Of a stretch of 64,000 bases of DNA, positions 55,001-63,845 are shown piece after piece. The translations under genes and the position numbers were made by a program. Position 1 is the stretch's first letter. Every line of letters begins with the position of its first letter. Source of the DNA: Oxalobacteraceae bacterium OTU3CAMAD1 (GTDB taxonomy: Bacteria; Pseudomonadota; Gammaproteobacteria; Burkholderiales; Burkholderiaceae_D); assembly GCA_024123915.1 (NCBI GenBank), contig CP099650.1:3100001-3164000 (forward strand), read 5' to 3'. The notes under the pieces were generated by a model. The model was given only the letters and a program-made list of their open reading frames with translations. It was not told the origin of the DNA and ran no database searches.

Positions 55001-56135
55001 GGCCGGTGATGCACAATTCGCCGATCTCGCCGCGCGGCAGCAGGCGCAGGGGCGCGCCCGGCGCGGCGTCGGGATTGGCCTCCGCATTGGCATCGATCAC
55101 CAGCAGGCCGTAGTTCGGCAGCGGCGTGCCGATGGTGACCGGGTGGCCCGGCCGCAGGCGCGCCAGGCTGGCGGACACCGTGGCCTCGGTCGGACCGTAG
55201 GTGTTGAACATCTGGCGGCCGTCGCGCGACCAGCGCTCGACCAGCGGTTCCGGGCACATCTCGCCACCGAGGTTGATCAGCCGCAGGCTCGGCACGTCCT
55301 GGTTGAACAGCGCGAGCAGGGTGGGGACCGCGTGCAGCACCGTGACCTGGTGCTGGTCGAGCATGCGCGGCAGCGTTTCGGGGTCGCCGCTGATTTCCTT
55401 GGGGCCGATCCACAAGGTGGCGCCGGCCAGATAGGCGATCCAGATCTCCTCGAACGACATGTCGAAAGCCACCGAGAAGCCTTGATACACCTTGTCGGCC
55501 GCCGTCACGCCCAGCACCGCGTTCTCGCTGCGCAGGAAGTGGCAGATGCTGCGCTGGGTGATCAGGATGCCTTTGGGCTTGCCGGTGGAGCCGGAGGTGT
55601 AGATCACGTAGGCCGGCAGGTCGGGCGAGACCTCGCCGCGCCGCGCCACGGGAGACTGGGCCGGGGCCAGCAGCGCCTCCGCCGTCCACACCGGGCGGCC
55701 GATGCCGGCCAGGCGCGGCGCGAAGGCGGCACAGGTCAGCACGCCGGCGCCGTCGGCATCGTCCAGGCACACTTGCAGGCGATCGACCGGCGTGTCCTCG
55801 TCGACCGGCAGCCACGCCGCGCCGGCCTTGGCGATGCCGGCCTGCAGCACCAGCAGTTCGATCCCGCGCGGCAGCCACAATCCGACGATCCGGCCCGGCC
55901 GCACACCGGCCTCGATCAGGCGGCCGGCCACCAGATCGGCCTGCGCATCGAGTTCGCGGTAGGTGAGCTGGCGGTCGCCGGAGATCAGCGCGATCTGGTC
56001 GGGGGCGCGGCGGGCGGTCGCCTCCAGCAGGTCGGCCAGGATTTCGTCGCGCAACAGGTCGCCGTTCTGCTGGCCATAAAGAATGTCGGGATGGGATTGT
56101 GGGAGCGTAAGGCAGGGTGTTGCTGGCTGGTTCAT
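52077..56135 (-). CDS. Pls/PosA-like single-module NRPS with membrane acyltransferase-like C-terminus
   Basis: A 1352-residue protein built like epsilon-poly-lysine synthetase (Pls). The adenylation domain (about 25-530) has YTSGSTGKPKG, NTYGPTEATV, YRTGDL, KIRGFRVELGEIE and the TSGKIDRK lysine. A carrier domain follows with GGHS, Ser584 as the phosphopantetheine site. No condensation or thioesterase domain is present. Instead, residues 650-1352 hold about six membrane helices in pairs alternating with three left-handed-helix hexapeptide domains, the TIGR02353-type NRPS terminal region. My hand alignment of the pocket gives D-M-E-H-I-L-T-V-S; the acidic Glu suggests a basic amino acid. The product and activity are unproven. 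It diverges from amn. Confidence 0.88.
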   Translation of the reverse strand: MNQPATPCLTLPQSHPDILYGQQNGDLLRDEILADLLEATARRAPDQIALISGDRQLTYRELDAQADLVAGRLIEAGVRPGRIVGLWLPRGIELLVLQAGIAKAGAAWLPVDEDTPVDRLQVCLDDADGAGVLTCAAFAPRLAGIGRPVWTAEALLAPAQSPVARRGEVSPDLPAYVIYTSGSTGKPKGILITQRSICHFLRSENAVLGVTAADKVYQGFSVAFDMSFEEIWIAYLAGATLWIGPKEISGDPETLPRMLDQHQVTVLHAVPTLLALFNQDVPSLRLINLGGEMCPEPLVERWSRDGRQMFNTYGPTEATVSASLARLRPGHPVTIGTPLPNYGLLVIDANAEANPDAAPGAPLRLLPRGEIGELCITGPGLAAGYLGRPDLTVEKFLSNPWSSGRHDDRLYRTGDLARIAADGEVVCLGRADDQVKIRGFRVELGEIEALLAQADGVGTVAVLLRKDDGIDQLVAYLVAEAGVGSNATLDPRALRADLAEKLPPYMVPGRYEILDAMPRLTSGKIDRKTLKATPLGAAPAGGAQDSDLPETPAEEALFAALGKLFPGQPILRHADFFSDLGGHSFFAARLASALRADPRYTHVTVRDIYQQREVGKIARVLGEAHSAGKEEAEWTPPAALKRWTCGLAQAAVMPALVALRMAQWLAPFFTYHFFTGDPGDSVKRAIAASVGVFLLATVMEFAIAIGGKWLIAGRIKAGDYPLWGLTYYRWWLADRLVEAAPAYLLSGSSLNAWWLRALGAKIGRDVTIGSMSVRAPDLLTIADNASIGNAVNFENARVERGVLRLGRITLERDACVSSFAILEGNTHVEAQGHLDGQSALGDGARVPAGRMWAGSPARDTGAFDPARLPSRPRLTRARSLGEGLFFVAGILLIVTLFFMPVFPSFVLIDWFDEIGVMPAIQGDGMGIRLLRYFVLAFPASAVLILLTALLSAGIRWTVLPKLTPGRFAVHSNTYCAKWLVSQIQESSLQVLHGIYATVFAPYWYRLLGAKVGKDAEISTALGVVPDMLTLGDETFIADAVMLGDEEIDGGWMTMQPTVVSNRSFVGNGAYIPDGTVLPEGVLIGVHSRAPDNARMNSGDTWLGSPPINLPAREQTSGYPESLTFHPSAMRRLGRGLIEAFRIVAPHALVIAVGYTLVLEVMPAAGAGRWAEVIWDLTLAGLVYGVGNYVFVALLKWILIGRYRKRSAPMWTPFVWLSEGVTNLYEGIAVPNFMRYLRGTPWLPLAFNLMGAKIGKGVYLDTTDITEFDCVRIGDHSELNALTCPQTHLFEDRVMKIDEVVIGARVYLGPRSAVLYSAVVGDNARLGALTLVMKGEHIPASGNWSGCPAAPAS

Positions 56136-56276
56136 GCTGAAACTTTTGTGATGGCTTGGAGTTATTGTACGGTACGCCTATATCTTCCTCGCTGGGGAGA
56201 ATGCAAGTTCTGCTTACAGCCTTTACAATAGGAAATAAGAACCCCTGATTCATTCGCCGTTTCAAAAAGGAGTCGC

Positions 56277-57776
56277 ATGTTACCGAACCGTCCTCATATC
56301 GCCCCGATGCAATTTGACGATCCGATTGCCGCTTACGAACAGGTTCTGGCCATTTATGACGCCAACATCGCCCATCTGCGCGATGCCATGAAACGCTTTG
56401 TCGCCGGCGAGGACCTCGGCGAGCACGTCCGTGCTTGTTATCCCTTCGTGCGCGTCCATACCGACACCGTGGCCCGCGCCGATTCGCGGCTGGCCTTCGG
56501 TTTCGTCGCCGGCCCCGGCACCTACGAAACCACGTTGACGCGGCCGGACCTGTTCGCCCGCTACTACCAGGAACAGTTCCGGCTGCTGCTCAAGAACCAC
56601 GGCCACCACCAGCAGGTGCGGCTGGAAGTGGGCACCAGCGCGCAGCCGATCCCGATCCATTTCTCGTTCGCCGAGCACGAGCACATTGAAGGCAGCATGA
56701 CGGCCGAACGGCGCCTGTTGATGCGCGATGTCTTCGACTTGCCCAATCTTGCCGCGATGGACGACGGCATCGCCAACGGCACCCACGAGCCGCCGCCGGG
56801 CGAAGCGCATCCGCTGTCGCTGTTCACGGCGCCGCGCGTCGACTACTCGCTGCAACGGTTGCGCCACTACACCGGCACCTCGTGCGAGCACTTCCAGAAG
56901 TTCGTGCTGTTCACCAATTACCAGTTCTATATCGACGAATTCGTCAAGCTGGGCCATGAATTGATGGCGGCGGCCGGGCCGGAACACGACTACATCGCCT
57001 TCGTCGAGCCGGGCAATATCGTCACGCGCCGGGTCGGCGAGTCGGTGCAGGCGATCGACGCGCTCGGCGCCGCGTTGCCGCGCCTGCCGCAGATGCCGGG
57101 CTACCACCTGATCCGCGCCGACGGCGCCGGCATCTCGATGGTCAATATCGGCGTCGGCCCGGCCAACGCCAAGACCATCACCGACCACATCGCCGTGCTG
57201 CGTCCGCACGCCTGGCTGATGCTGGGCCACTGCGCCGGCCTGCGCAACACGCAGGAGCTGGGCGACTACGTGCTGGCGCACGGCTATGTGCGCGAGGATC
57301 ACGTGCTCGACGAGGATTTGCCGCTGTGGGTGCCGATTCCGCCGCTGGCCGAGGTGCAGGTCGCGATCGAAGCGGCGGTGGCCGAGGTGACGCAGCTGAC
57401 CGGGCACGACCTCAAGCGCATCATGCGCACCGGCACGGTCGCCAGCACGGACAACCGCAACTGGGAACTGCTGCCGCAGCGCACGCCCGAGCGGCGTTTC
57501 AGCCAAAGCAGGGCGATCGCGCTGGACATGGAAAGCGCGACCATCGCCGCCAACGGTTTCCGTTTCCGGGTGCCGTACGGGACCTTGTTGTGCGTGAGCG
57601 ACAAGCCGATGCACGGCGAAATCAAGCTGCCGGGCATGGCCAACAAGTTCTACCGCGACCGTGTCGACCAGCACCTGCGGATCGGCATCCGCGCCGTGGA
57701 AATGCTGCGCGACTTGGGCGTCGACCGTCTGCACAGCCGCAAGCTGCGCAGCTTTACCGAAGTCGCCTTCCAATAA
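56277..57776 (+). CDS. amn: AMP nucleosidase
   Basis: Hydrolyses AMP to adenine and ribose 5-phosphate, adjusting the adenylate pool. It has 499 residues. The N-terminal AMP-nucleosidase-specific domain (about 15-190) includes GTYETTLTRPDLFARYY. The C-terminal nucleoside-phosphorylase-like domain holds GVGPANAKTITDHIAVLRPH, LMLGHCAGLR, the catalytic-domain VASTDNRNWEL and LDMESATIAANGFRFRVPYGTLLCVSDKP. AGGAG lies four bases before the ATG. The gene stands alone, diverging from the NRPS-like gene. Length and order match the family. Confidence 0.92.
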   Translation: MLPNRPHIAPMQFDDPIAAYEQVLAIYDANIAHLRDAMKRFVAGEDLGEHVRACYPFVRVHTDTVARADSRLAFGFVAGPGTYETTLTRPDLFARYYQEQFRLLLKNHGHHQQVRLEVGTSAQPIPIHFSFAEHEHIEGSMTAERRLLMRDVFDLPNLAAMDDGIANGTHEPPPGEAHPLSLFTAPRVDYSLQRLRHYTGTSCEHFQKFVLFTNYQFYIDEFVKLGHELMAAAGPEHDYIAFVEPGNIVTRRVGESVQAIDALGAALPRLPQMPGYHLIRADGAGISMVNIGVGPANAKTITDHIAVLRPHAWLMLGHCAGLRNTQELGDYVLAHGYVREDHVLDEDLPLWVPIPPLAEVQVAIEAAVAEVTQLTGHDLKRIMRTGTVASTDNRNWELLPQRTPERRFSQSRAIALDMESATIAANGFRFRVPYGTLLCVSDKPMHGEIKLPGMANKFYRDRVDQHLRIGIRAVEMLRDLGVDRLHSRKLRSFTEVAFQ

Positions 57777-58139
57777 CCCCCCCCAACCCCGGGGTCAGGT
57801 CCGACATTCGGACACGCACTCAACTGTGCTGCGCCTTCTTTGACGAGGCCGTGTCCGAATGTCGGACCTGACCCCGCTGTGGGTTTTTGACGAGCTCGTG
57901 TCCGATTGTTCCGATTGTCAGACTTGACCACGGCGTGGTTTTCCGCGAAACGCGGTGTTGCATTCCTGCCTATCCTTCCTGAATCTTGCACTAAAACATA
58001 AATTCCTGCGGGAAAGCGTGGCCAATGTGGCTATAATTTCTGTGTACGGGCAGCCATTCGGCGGTGCGGGGCGCTCGTCCAGGACAGGGCGCCGGCTCGG
58101 CGGGCGGCGGCGAGCGTGCGGCAACCGCAGGGGGGCGCG
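57777..58139. repeat. 363-base gap with a long inverted repeat and a decayed third arm
   Basis: A 26-base perfect inverted repeat lies at 57791-57816 and 57850-57875, with ends GGGGTCAGGTCCGACATTCG and its complement, around a 33-base loop. A degenerate further copy of the right arm at 57886-57932 shares the preceding TTTGACGAG and carries a 9-base duplication (TCCGATTGT at 57901 and 57910). No U-tract follows the stem. The remainder, 57933-58139, should hold the promoter of the TonB receptor operon; I see no clear consensus and no gene in it. Confidence 0.8.
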
Positions 58140-60077
58140 ATGGCTGGAAGAGTCGACTTTTCAAAGGTTTTACTCGTTGCGACGGTGCTTTGCGCGACAT
58201 CGGCGCGGGCCAGGGTGGCCGATGGCAGTGTCATCGCCGACATGTCGCTCGAACAGCTCAGCGATGTCGTCGTGACGTCCGTGTCGCGCCAGGAGGAACG
58301 GCTGGGCACCACGGCCGCGTCGGTGTTCGTGATCAACGCTGGCGACATCCGCCGCAGCGGCGCGCAGTCGCTGCCGGAGGCGTTGCGCCTGGCCCCCAAC
58401 CTGCAGGTGGCGCAGGTCGACGCGCGCAACTGGGCCATCACCGCGCGCGGCTTCAACAACGCCTTCGCGAACAAACTGCTGATGCTGATCGATGGCCGCA
58501 GCGTCTATACTCCGCTGTTTTCCGGCGTCTTCTGGGACGCGCAGGACCTGGTGATGGAGGACGTCGAACGCATCGAGGTCATCAGCGGACCCGGCGCGAC
58601 GATCTGGGGCGCGAACGCGGTCAACGGCGTCATCAACGTCATCACGCGCTCGTCGGCCGACACCCAGGGCGGCCAGCTCAGCGCCATCGGCGGCGACCGC
58701 GACCAAAACGCCTCCGTGCGCTACGGCGGCAAGATGGCCAACGGCGGTACCTATCGCGTCTACGGAAAGTACCAGAAGCTGAACGATACCTTCGGCGCCA
58801 ACGGCCTCGACACCAACTTCGGCATGGAACGCGCGCAGGCCGGTTTCCGCGCCGACTGGGCCTTGGCCGAAGGCGCGCTGAGCGTCTCCGGCGATGCCTA
58901 CCAGGGCCACTTGGGCCAGTTCCGCCGCTTGCCGGTACACACCTCGGGCGTCAATCTGATCAGCCGCCTGACCCGCAAGCTCTCGCCCGACGCCAACCTG
59001 CGCCTGCAGGTCATTCTGGACCACTCCGAACGCAACCAGCCCGGCGCCTTCATCGAGCGCCTGTCCACCCTGGACCTCGACGCCCAGCACGACCTGCGCC
59101 TGGGCGAGCGCAACGTGCTGACCTGGGGCGGCGGCTACCGGCACAGCCGGGACCGGGTGACGAACGGGACCGAGTTTGCGTTCCTGCCCGGCGACGTCGA
59201 TCTGCATTGGGCCAATCTGTTCGCGCAGGACGAGTACGCCGTCACACGAGACCTCAAGCTGACCGCCGGCGCCAAGGTCGAACATAATAAATACACCGGC
59301 GCCGAATACCTGCCCAGCCTGCGTCTGGCGTGGACGCCGGCGCCGGGCCAGTTGGTCTGGAGCAGCCTGGCCCGCACCGTGCGCGCGCCGTCTCGGTTCG
59401 ACAGCGACCTGTACTTTCCAAGCCAGGCGGTCCCCGCCGGCGGCGGGCGCATGGTGTATATCTATGGCGGCGGCCCGAACTTCCAGTCCGAGGTGGCCAA
59501 GGTGGTCGAGCTGGGCTACCGCGCCCAGCCGCTGCCGACGCTGTCCTATTCGGCCACCGCCTTCTACAGCCGCTACGACAGATTGCGCACGCTGGAGCCG
59601 CAAACCAGCCCGACGGCCCCGGCGTTGTTCGAGTTCGAGAACCGGGCGCAGGGCGACGCGCGCGGCGTCGAGCTGTGGGGCACGTGGCAGGCCGCGTCCG
59701 CCTGGCGACTGAACGCCGGGCTGGTGGTGCAGCGCGTGAACCGGCGCCTGCTGCCGGATAGTCTGGATGTCAGCGCCACCAACCCACAGTTGTCGGACAA
59801 CGACCCGAGCCACCACTGGCTGCTGCGTTCCTCGTACGACCTGACCGACCGCAGCGCGCTGGACCTGACCTTGCGCCGCATGGGCGCGCTGCCGTCGCCC
59901 GCCGTGCCGTCCTATTACGAACTGGACGCCCAGTGGATGTGGCAACCGCAGCCCACGCTGGACGTGGCGCTAATCGGGCGTAACCTGCTGCACCATTCCC
60001 ACGTGGAGTATGGCGGCGGGGGCGGTCGCAGTATGATCGAGCGCGGCGTGCAGCTGAAACTGACGCTGCGTTTCTGA
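58140..60077 (+). CDS. TonB-dependent receptor of a signalling operon
   Basis: A 645-residue outer-membrane receptor. After a signal peptide (VLLVATVLCATSARA), a conserved pre-plug helix (SLEQLSDVVVTSVSRQEE) leads to the plug (FVINAGDIRRSGAQSLPEAL, LLMLIDGRSVYTPLFSGVFW, VEVISGPGATIWGANAVNGV) and a 22-strand-size barrel ending LKLTLRF. The ATG at 58140 is preferred to an in-frame GTG at 58116. The yfiR-like gene starts two bases after its stop, and the kinase gene overlaps that one, so this receptor is made together with a signalling chain. The ligand is unknown. Confidence 0.88.
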   Translation: MAGRVDFSKVLLVATVLCATSARARVADGSVIADMSLEQLSDVVVTSVSRQEERLGTTAASVFVINAGDIRRSGAQSLPEALRLAPNLQVAQVDARNWAITARGFNNAFANKLLMLIDGRSVYTPLFSGVFWDAQDLVMEDVERIEVISGPGATIWGANAVNGVINVITRSSADTQGGQLSAIGGDRDQNASVRYGGKMANGGTYRVYGKYQKLNDTFGANGLDTNFGMERAQAGFRADWALAEGALSVSGDAYQGHLGQFRRLPVHTSGVNLISRLTRKLSPDANLRLQVILDHSERNQPGAFIERLSTLDLDAQHDLRLGERNVLTWGGGYRHSRDRVTNGTEFAFLPGDVDLHWANLFAQDEYAVTRDLKLTAGAKVEHNKYTGAEYLPSLRLAWTPAPGQLVWSSLARTVRAPSRFDSDLYFPSQAVPAGGGRMVYIYGGGPNFQSEVAKVVELGYRAQPLPTLSYSATAFYSRYDRLRTLEPQTSPTAPALFEFENRAQGDARGVELWGTWQAASAWRLNAGLVVQRVNRRLLPDSLDVSATNPQLSDNDPSHHWLLRSSYDLTDRSALDLTLRRMGALPSPAVPSYYELDAQWMWQPQPTLDVALIGRNLLHHSHVEYGGGGGRSMIERGVQLKLTLRF

Positions 60078-60078
60078 C

Positions 60079-60744
60079 GTGGCGACCACCGGCGCCCCGG
60101 CACGCGCGCACGGCGCCACCGCGGCCCCGCCGTGGCGCCGGTCGCCGCCGCCGTGGTTGTCGTGGTTGCCCTCGTGGTTGCCATCGCTGCTGTTGCTATC
60201 GTTGTTGGCGCTGCTGCTGTCGATGTCGACGCTGCCTTCGCCGGCCGCCGCCGCCGGGGACACCGATCCGTCGCGCGTCGCGGCGCAGGTGAAGGCGGCC
60301 TATATCTACCGCTTCGCCGAGCACATCGAGTGGCCGCCGGCCGCTTTCGCCGACGATGCCGCGCCGCTGGTGATCGCCGTGGTGGACGCCGACCAGGTCG
60401 CCGCCGAACTGAACCAGCTGCGCCAGACCCGCCAGATCAAGGGGCGTGGCGTGACCGTGCGCACCCTGCGCGCCGGCGATCCTGCCGGCGCCATCCAGGT
60501 GTTGTACATCGGCGCCCAGGACGGCGCGCGCGTCAAGCGCACGCTCGAGGCGGCGGCGACCCCGGGCGTGCTGGCCATCACCGACGGCGCCGGCACCCTG
60601 GCCGCCGGCAGCGCCATCAGCTTCGTGCCGGTCGACAACCGCATCCGTTTCGACGTGTCGCTGTCGCACGCCGAGCGCAGCGGCCTGAAGATCAGCGCCA
60701 GGCTGCTGGCGGTGGCGCACAAAATCGAGGGGGGACGACAATGA
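60079..60744 (+). CDS. YfiR-family periplasmic protein
   Basis: A 221-residue DUF4154/YfiR protein. The GTG at 60079 gives a long Trp/Leu-rich signal region followed by the family core: VKAAYIYRFAEHIEWPPAAF, VIAVVDADQVAAEL, GRGVTVRTL, VLYIGAQ, GVLAITDGAG, ISFVPVDNRIRFDVSLSHA, LKISARLL. In Pseudomonas, YfiR is a periplasmic repressor of the diguanylate cyclase YfiN; here the downstream partner is a hybrid histidine kinase. The stop overlaps the kinase ATG. The start is two bases after the receptor stop, and the 5' part is a low-complexity tract. Confidence 0.88.
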   Translation: MATTGAPARAHGATAAPPWRRSPPPWLSWLPSWLPSLLLLSLLALLLSMSTLPSPAAAAGDTDPSRVAAQVKAAYIYRFAEHIEWPPAAFADDAAPLVIAVVDADQVAAELNQLRQTRQIKGRGVTVRTLRAGDPAGAIQVLYIGAQDGARVKRTLEAAATPGVLAITDGAGTLAAGSAISFVPVDNRIRFDVSLSHAERSGLKISARLLAVAHKIEGGRQ

Positions 60745-63700
60745 AGCTGAGGATACGCTCGGTGCGCCACAAGTTGCTGCTGCTGGTGCTGGTGACCAAC
60801 CTGTGCGCGCTGGCGCTGGCCGGCGCCAGCCTGCTGTACCGCGACCTGCGCGAAAACCGCGCCACCACCGTGCGCGAGCTGACCTCGATCGCCGCCATCC
60901 TGGGGCAGGGCAGCGCGCTGGCGATCGAATTCGACGACGCCAAGGTGGCCACCGAAAACCTGGCGCTGTTGCGGGCCAACCCCAACATCCTGACGGGCGC
61001 CATCTACACCGCCGGCGGCAAGCTGTTCGCCGCCTACCGGCGCGACGCCGCCTCGCCGGCCGCGCCGGCGAGCATGGCCCCGGCCGACGGCGCCGAATTC
61101 GGTGGCGGCGAACTGACGGTGGTCCAACGCATCGCCGACCGCGACACGGTGCATGGCACCGTCTACCTGCGCGAACGCTACGACCTGGCAGCCTGGCTGC
61201 GCGGCTACCTGGCCATCCTGGCGACGGTGCTGCTGGGCAGCCTGCTGCTCGGCCTGGCCCTGTCGTCGCTGCTGCAGCGCTGGATCTCGGGACCGATCAT
61301 GGGCGTGAGCGAGGTCGCGCGCCAGGTCATGCGCGAACGCGACTACCGCCTGCGCGCGCCCAAGGACAGCGAGGACGAGGTGGGGCAGCTGGCCGACGCC
61401 TTCAACGGCATGCTGCAAACGCTGGAGCACGAGATCACCGAGCGCGCCGCCGCCGAGACGGAGGTGCGCGCGCTCAACGCCGGCCTGGAGGAGCATGTGG
61501 CGGCGCGCACCAACGAACTGCGGGTGGCCAACGCGGCGCTGCAGACGCGCACCGTGGAGGCCGAGGCGGCCAGCCGCGCCAAGGCCGATTTCCTGGCCAA
61601 TATGAGCCACGAAATCCGTACGCCGATGAACGGCATACTGGGACTGGCCTACCTGCTCGACCAGCGTCCGCTCGACGCCGACGCGGCCGACCTGGTACGC
61701 AAGATCCGCAACGCCGGGCGCTCGCTGCAGGCCATCATCAACGATATCCTCGACTTCTCCAAGATCGAGGCCGGGCGGCTGGAGATCGAGCGCGTGCCCT
61801 TCAACCTGTCCGACGTGCTCGACAACCTGGCCAGCATCATGGCCGCCAGCGCCGGCGACAAGGATGTGGAGTTGACGATCGCGCCGCCGCCGCCGGCCAT
61901 CGGCCAACTGGTGGGCGACGCGCTGCGGCTGGAGCAGGTGCTGATCAACCTGACCGGCAACGCCATCAAGTTCACCGAGCGCGGCGCCGTCGGCATCGGC
62001 CTGACCTTGCTGGAGCATGACGACCAGCGCGCCGTGCTGCGCTTCGCCGTCACCGACACCGGCATCGGCATCGCCGAGGAAAAGCTGCAGCACATCTTTT
62101 CCGCCTTCAGCCAGGCCGACACCTCGACCACGCGGCGCTTCGGCGGCTCCGGCCTGGGACTGACCATCTGCCGTTATCTGGTGGAGCACATGGGCGGCGA
62201 GATCGGCGTGACCAGCACGCCGGGGAGCGGCAGCGAGTTCTGGTTCACCATCCCCTTCGAGTGCGTGGCCGCCGGCCATGTCGAACCGGCCGAGTTGAGC
62301 AACCTCGATGTGCTGGTGGTCGACGACAGCGACATCTCGCGCGACAATATCGCGCTGATGGCGCGCGCCTTGGGGTGGCGCGCCAGCCAGGCCGTGTCCG
62401 GCGCGCTGGCGCTGGATTGCGTGCACCAGCGCCACCTGGCCGCCGGCGGCTTCGACGCGCTGCTGCTGGACTGGCAGATGCCGGGCATGGACGGCATGCA
62501 GCTGGCGCGCCAGATCCGCGCCAGCTATCCGGACGACGCCCAGCCGGTGCTGATGATGGTGACCGCGTATGCCCGCGACGAGTTGCTGCGGCACGACGAC
62601 ATCGGGCTGGTCGACGGCATCCTGACCAAGCCGGTGACCAGCTCCTGCCTGTACAACGCGCTGGCGAAGGCGCAGGCGCGGCGGCGCCAGGGCGCGCGGG
62701 GCGACAGCGCGCCGGAGCGGTCGGCCAGCATGCGCATTGCCGGCGTGCGGGTGCTGGTGACCGATGACAGCGACATCAACCGCGAGGTGGCCTCGCGCAT
62801 CCTGAGCGCGGAAGGGGCCACGGTGAGCCTGGCCTGCGACGGCCGCGAGGCGGTCGACTGGCTGCTGCGGAACCCGGACGCGGTCGATATCGTGCTGATG
62901 GATGTGCAGATGCCCGTGATGGACGGTTACGAGGCGACGCGGATGCTGCGCCAGTCGCCGCTGTTCGACGACCTGCCGATCGTGGCGCTGACGGCGGGCG
63001 CCTTCAAGAGCCAGCAGGAGGAGGCGCGGGCGGCCGGCATGGACGCGTTTGTCGCCAAGCCGTTCAATGTCGATGAACTGATGGAGGTGGTTCGGAGCCT
63101 CGCGCGCGGCGCATCGGCGCGCAACGCGCCGGCGGATGCGCAGGCGCCCGGCCTGGCCTCGCCCTCGCCGGCGGCGCTGGAGATGGCGTCGACGCCACCG
63201 CCTTTACCTTCGGTCGCGCCGCTGGCCGGCATCGACATCGAGCGCGCGCGCCTGGTATGGAGCGAGTGGGAGCCTTACAGCGCGGTGCTTGGCCGCTTCG
63301 CCGACGACTACGGCGACGTCGCCGACCGGCTCGATGCGGAACTGGCGGCCCGGGGCACGGCCGGCATGGACGCCTTGTGCCATCAACTGAAAGGGGTGGC
63401 CGGCAATCTGGCGTTGCCGGAGATATCCCGGCTGGCGGGGGAGCTGCAAAAGGCGGCCACGCACGGCGGCGACGCCGCCGGGTTGATCGCGCAATTGCGC
63501 GGCGCGCTGGCCACGGCGCTGGAATCGATCGCCGCGCTGGCGTCGCAGGTGGAACGCGGCGCGGCGGCACGGGCGGCGCCGCCCACGGCCGCCAGGATCG
63601 CGGCGGACGACGCGCCCCGGTCCTCCCCATCCACCGAGGAACTGCTGGCCGCCTTGCTCGCATGCCTGGACCAGGACAACCCCGACGTCGCGGTGCCGTT

Positions 63701-63845
63701 GTTGGCGGAGTTGGCGCCGATGCTGCCGGCGGACGCGGTAGCGGCCGTGCGTTCGCGGCTGGACCAGTTTGACTTTCGCGGCGCCGAGGCCGAGGTGCGG
63801 GCGCTGATCGCACTGGCGCCGGGCGGCGCGGGGGAGGCGCGATGA
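60741..63845 (+). CDS. Hybrid sensor histidine kinase (HAMP-HisKA-HATPase-REC-REC-HPt)
   Basis: A 1034-residue membrane kinase. Helices near 10-35 and 150-178 flank a periplasmic sensor of about 115 residues of the CHASE8-like size. HAMP is at about 178-235. The phospho-acceptor is His290 in NMSHEIRTPMNG, followed by a complete ATPase with LVGDALRLEQVLINLTGNA, DTGIGIAEEKL and FGGSGLGLTI. Receiver 1 carries VVDDSD and Asp577 in LLLDWQMPGMDG. Receiver 2 carries VTDDSD and Asp721 in VLMDVQMPVMDG. An HPt domain with His881 in LCHQLKGVAGN ends the relay. ATGA overlaps couple it to YfiR and to the next response regulator. Confidence 0.94.
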   Translation: MKLRIRSVRHKLLLLVLVTNLCALALAGASLLYRDLRENRATTVRELTSIAAILGQGSALAIEFDDAKVATENLALLRANPNILTGAIYTAGGKLFAAYRRDAASPAAPASMAPADGAEFGGGELTVVQRIADRDTVHGTVYLRERYDLAAWLRGYLAILATVLLGSLLLGLALSSLLQRWISGPIMGVSEVARQVMRERDYRLRAPKDSEDEVGQLADAFNGMLQTLEHEITERAAAETEVRALNAGLEEHVAARTNELRVANAALQTRTVEAEAASRAKADFLANMSHEIRTPMNGILGLAYLLDQRPLDADAADLVRKIRNAGRSLQAIINDILDFSKIEAGRLEIERVPFNLSDVLDNLASIMAASAGDKDVELTIAPPPPAIGQLVGDALRLEQVLINLTGNAIKFTERGAVGIGLTLLEHDDQRAVLRFAVTDTGIGIAEEKLQHIFSAFSQADTSTTRRFGGSGLGLTICRYLVEHMGGEIGVTSTPGSGSEFWFTIPFECVAAGHVEPAELSNLDVLVVDDSDISRDNIALMARALGWRASQAVSGALALDCVHQRHLAAGGFDALLLDWQMPGMDGMQLARQIRASYPDDAQPVLMMVTAYARDELLRHDDIGLVDGILTKPVTSSCLYNALAKAQARRRQGARGDSAPERSASMRIAGVRVLVTDDSDINREVASRILSAEGATVSLACDGREAVDWLLRNPDAVDIVLMDVQMPVMDGYEATRMLRQSPLFDDLPIVALTAGAFKSQQEEARAAGMDAFVAKPFNVDELMEVVRSLARGASARNAPADAQAPGLASPSPAALEMASTPPPLPSVAPLAGIDIERARLVWSEWEPYSAVLGRFADDYGDVADRLDAELAARGTAGMDALCHQLKGVAGNLALPEISRLAGELQKAATHGGDAAGLIAQLRGALATALESIAALASQVERGAAARAAPPTAARIAADDAPRSSPSTEELLAALLACLDQDNPDVAVPLLAELAPMLPADAVAAVRSRLDQFDFRGAEAEVRALIALAPGGAGEAR

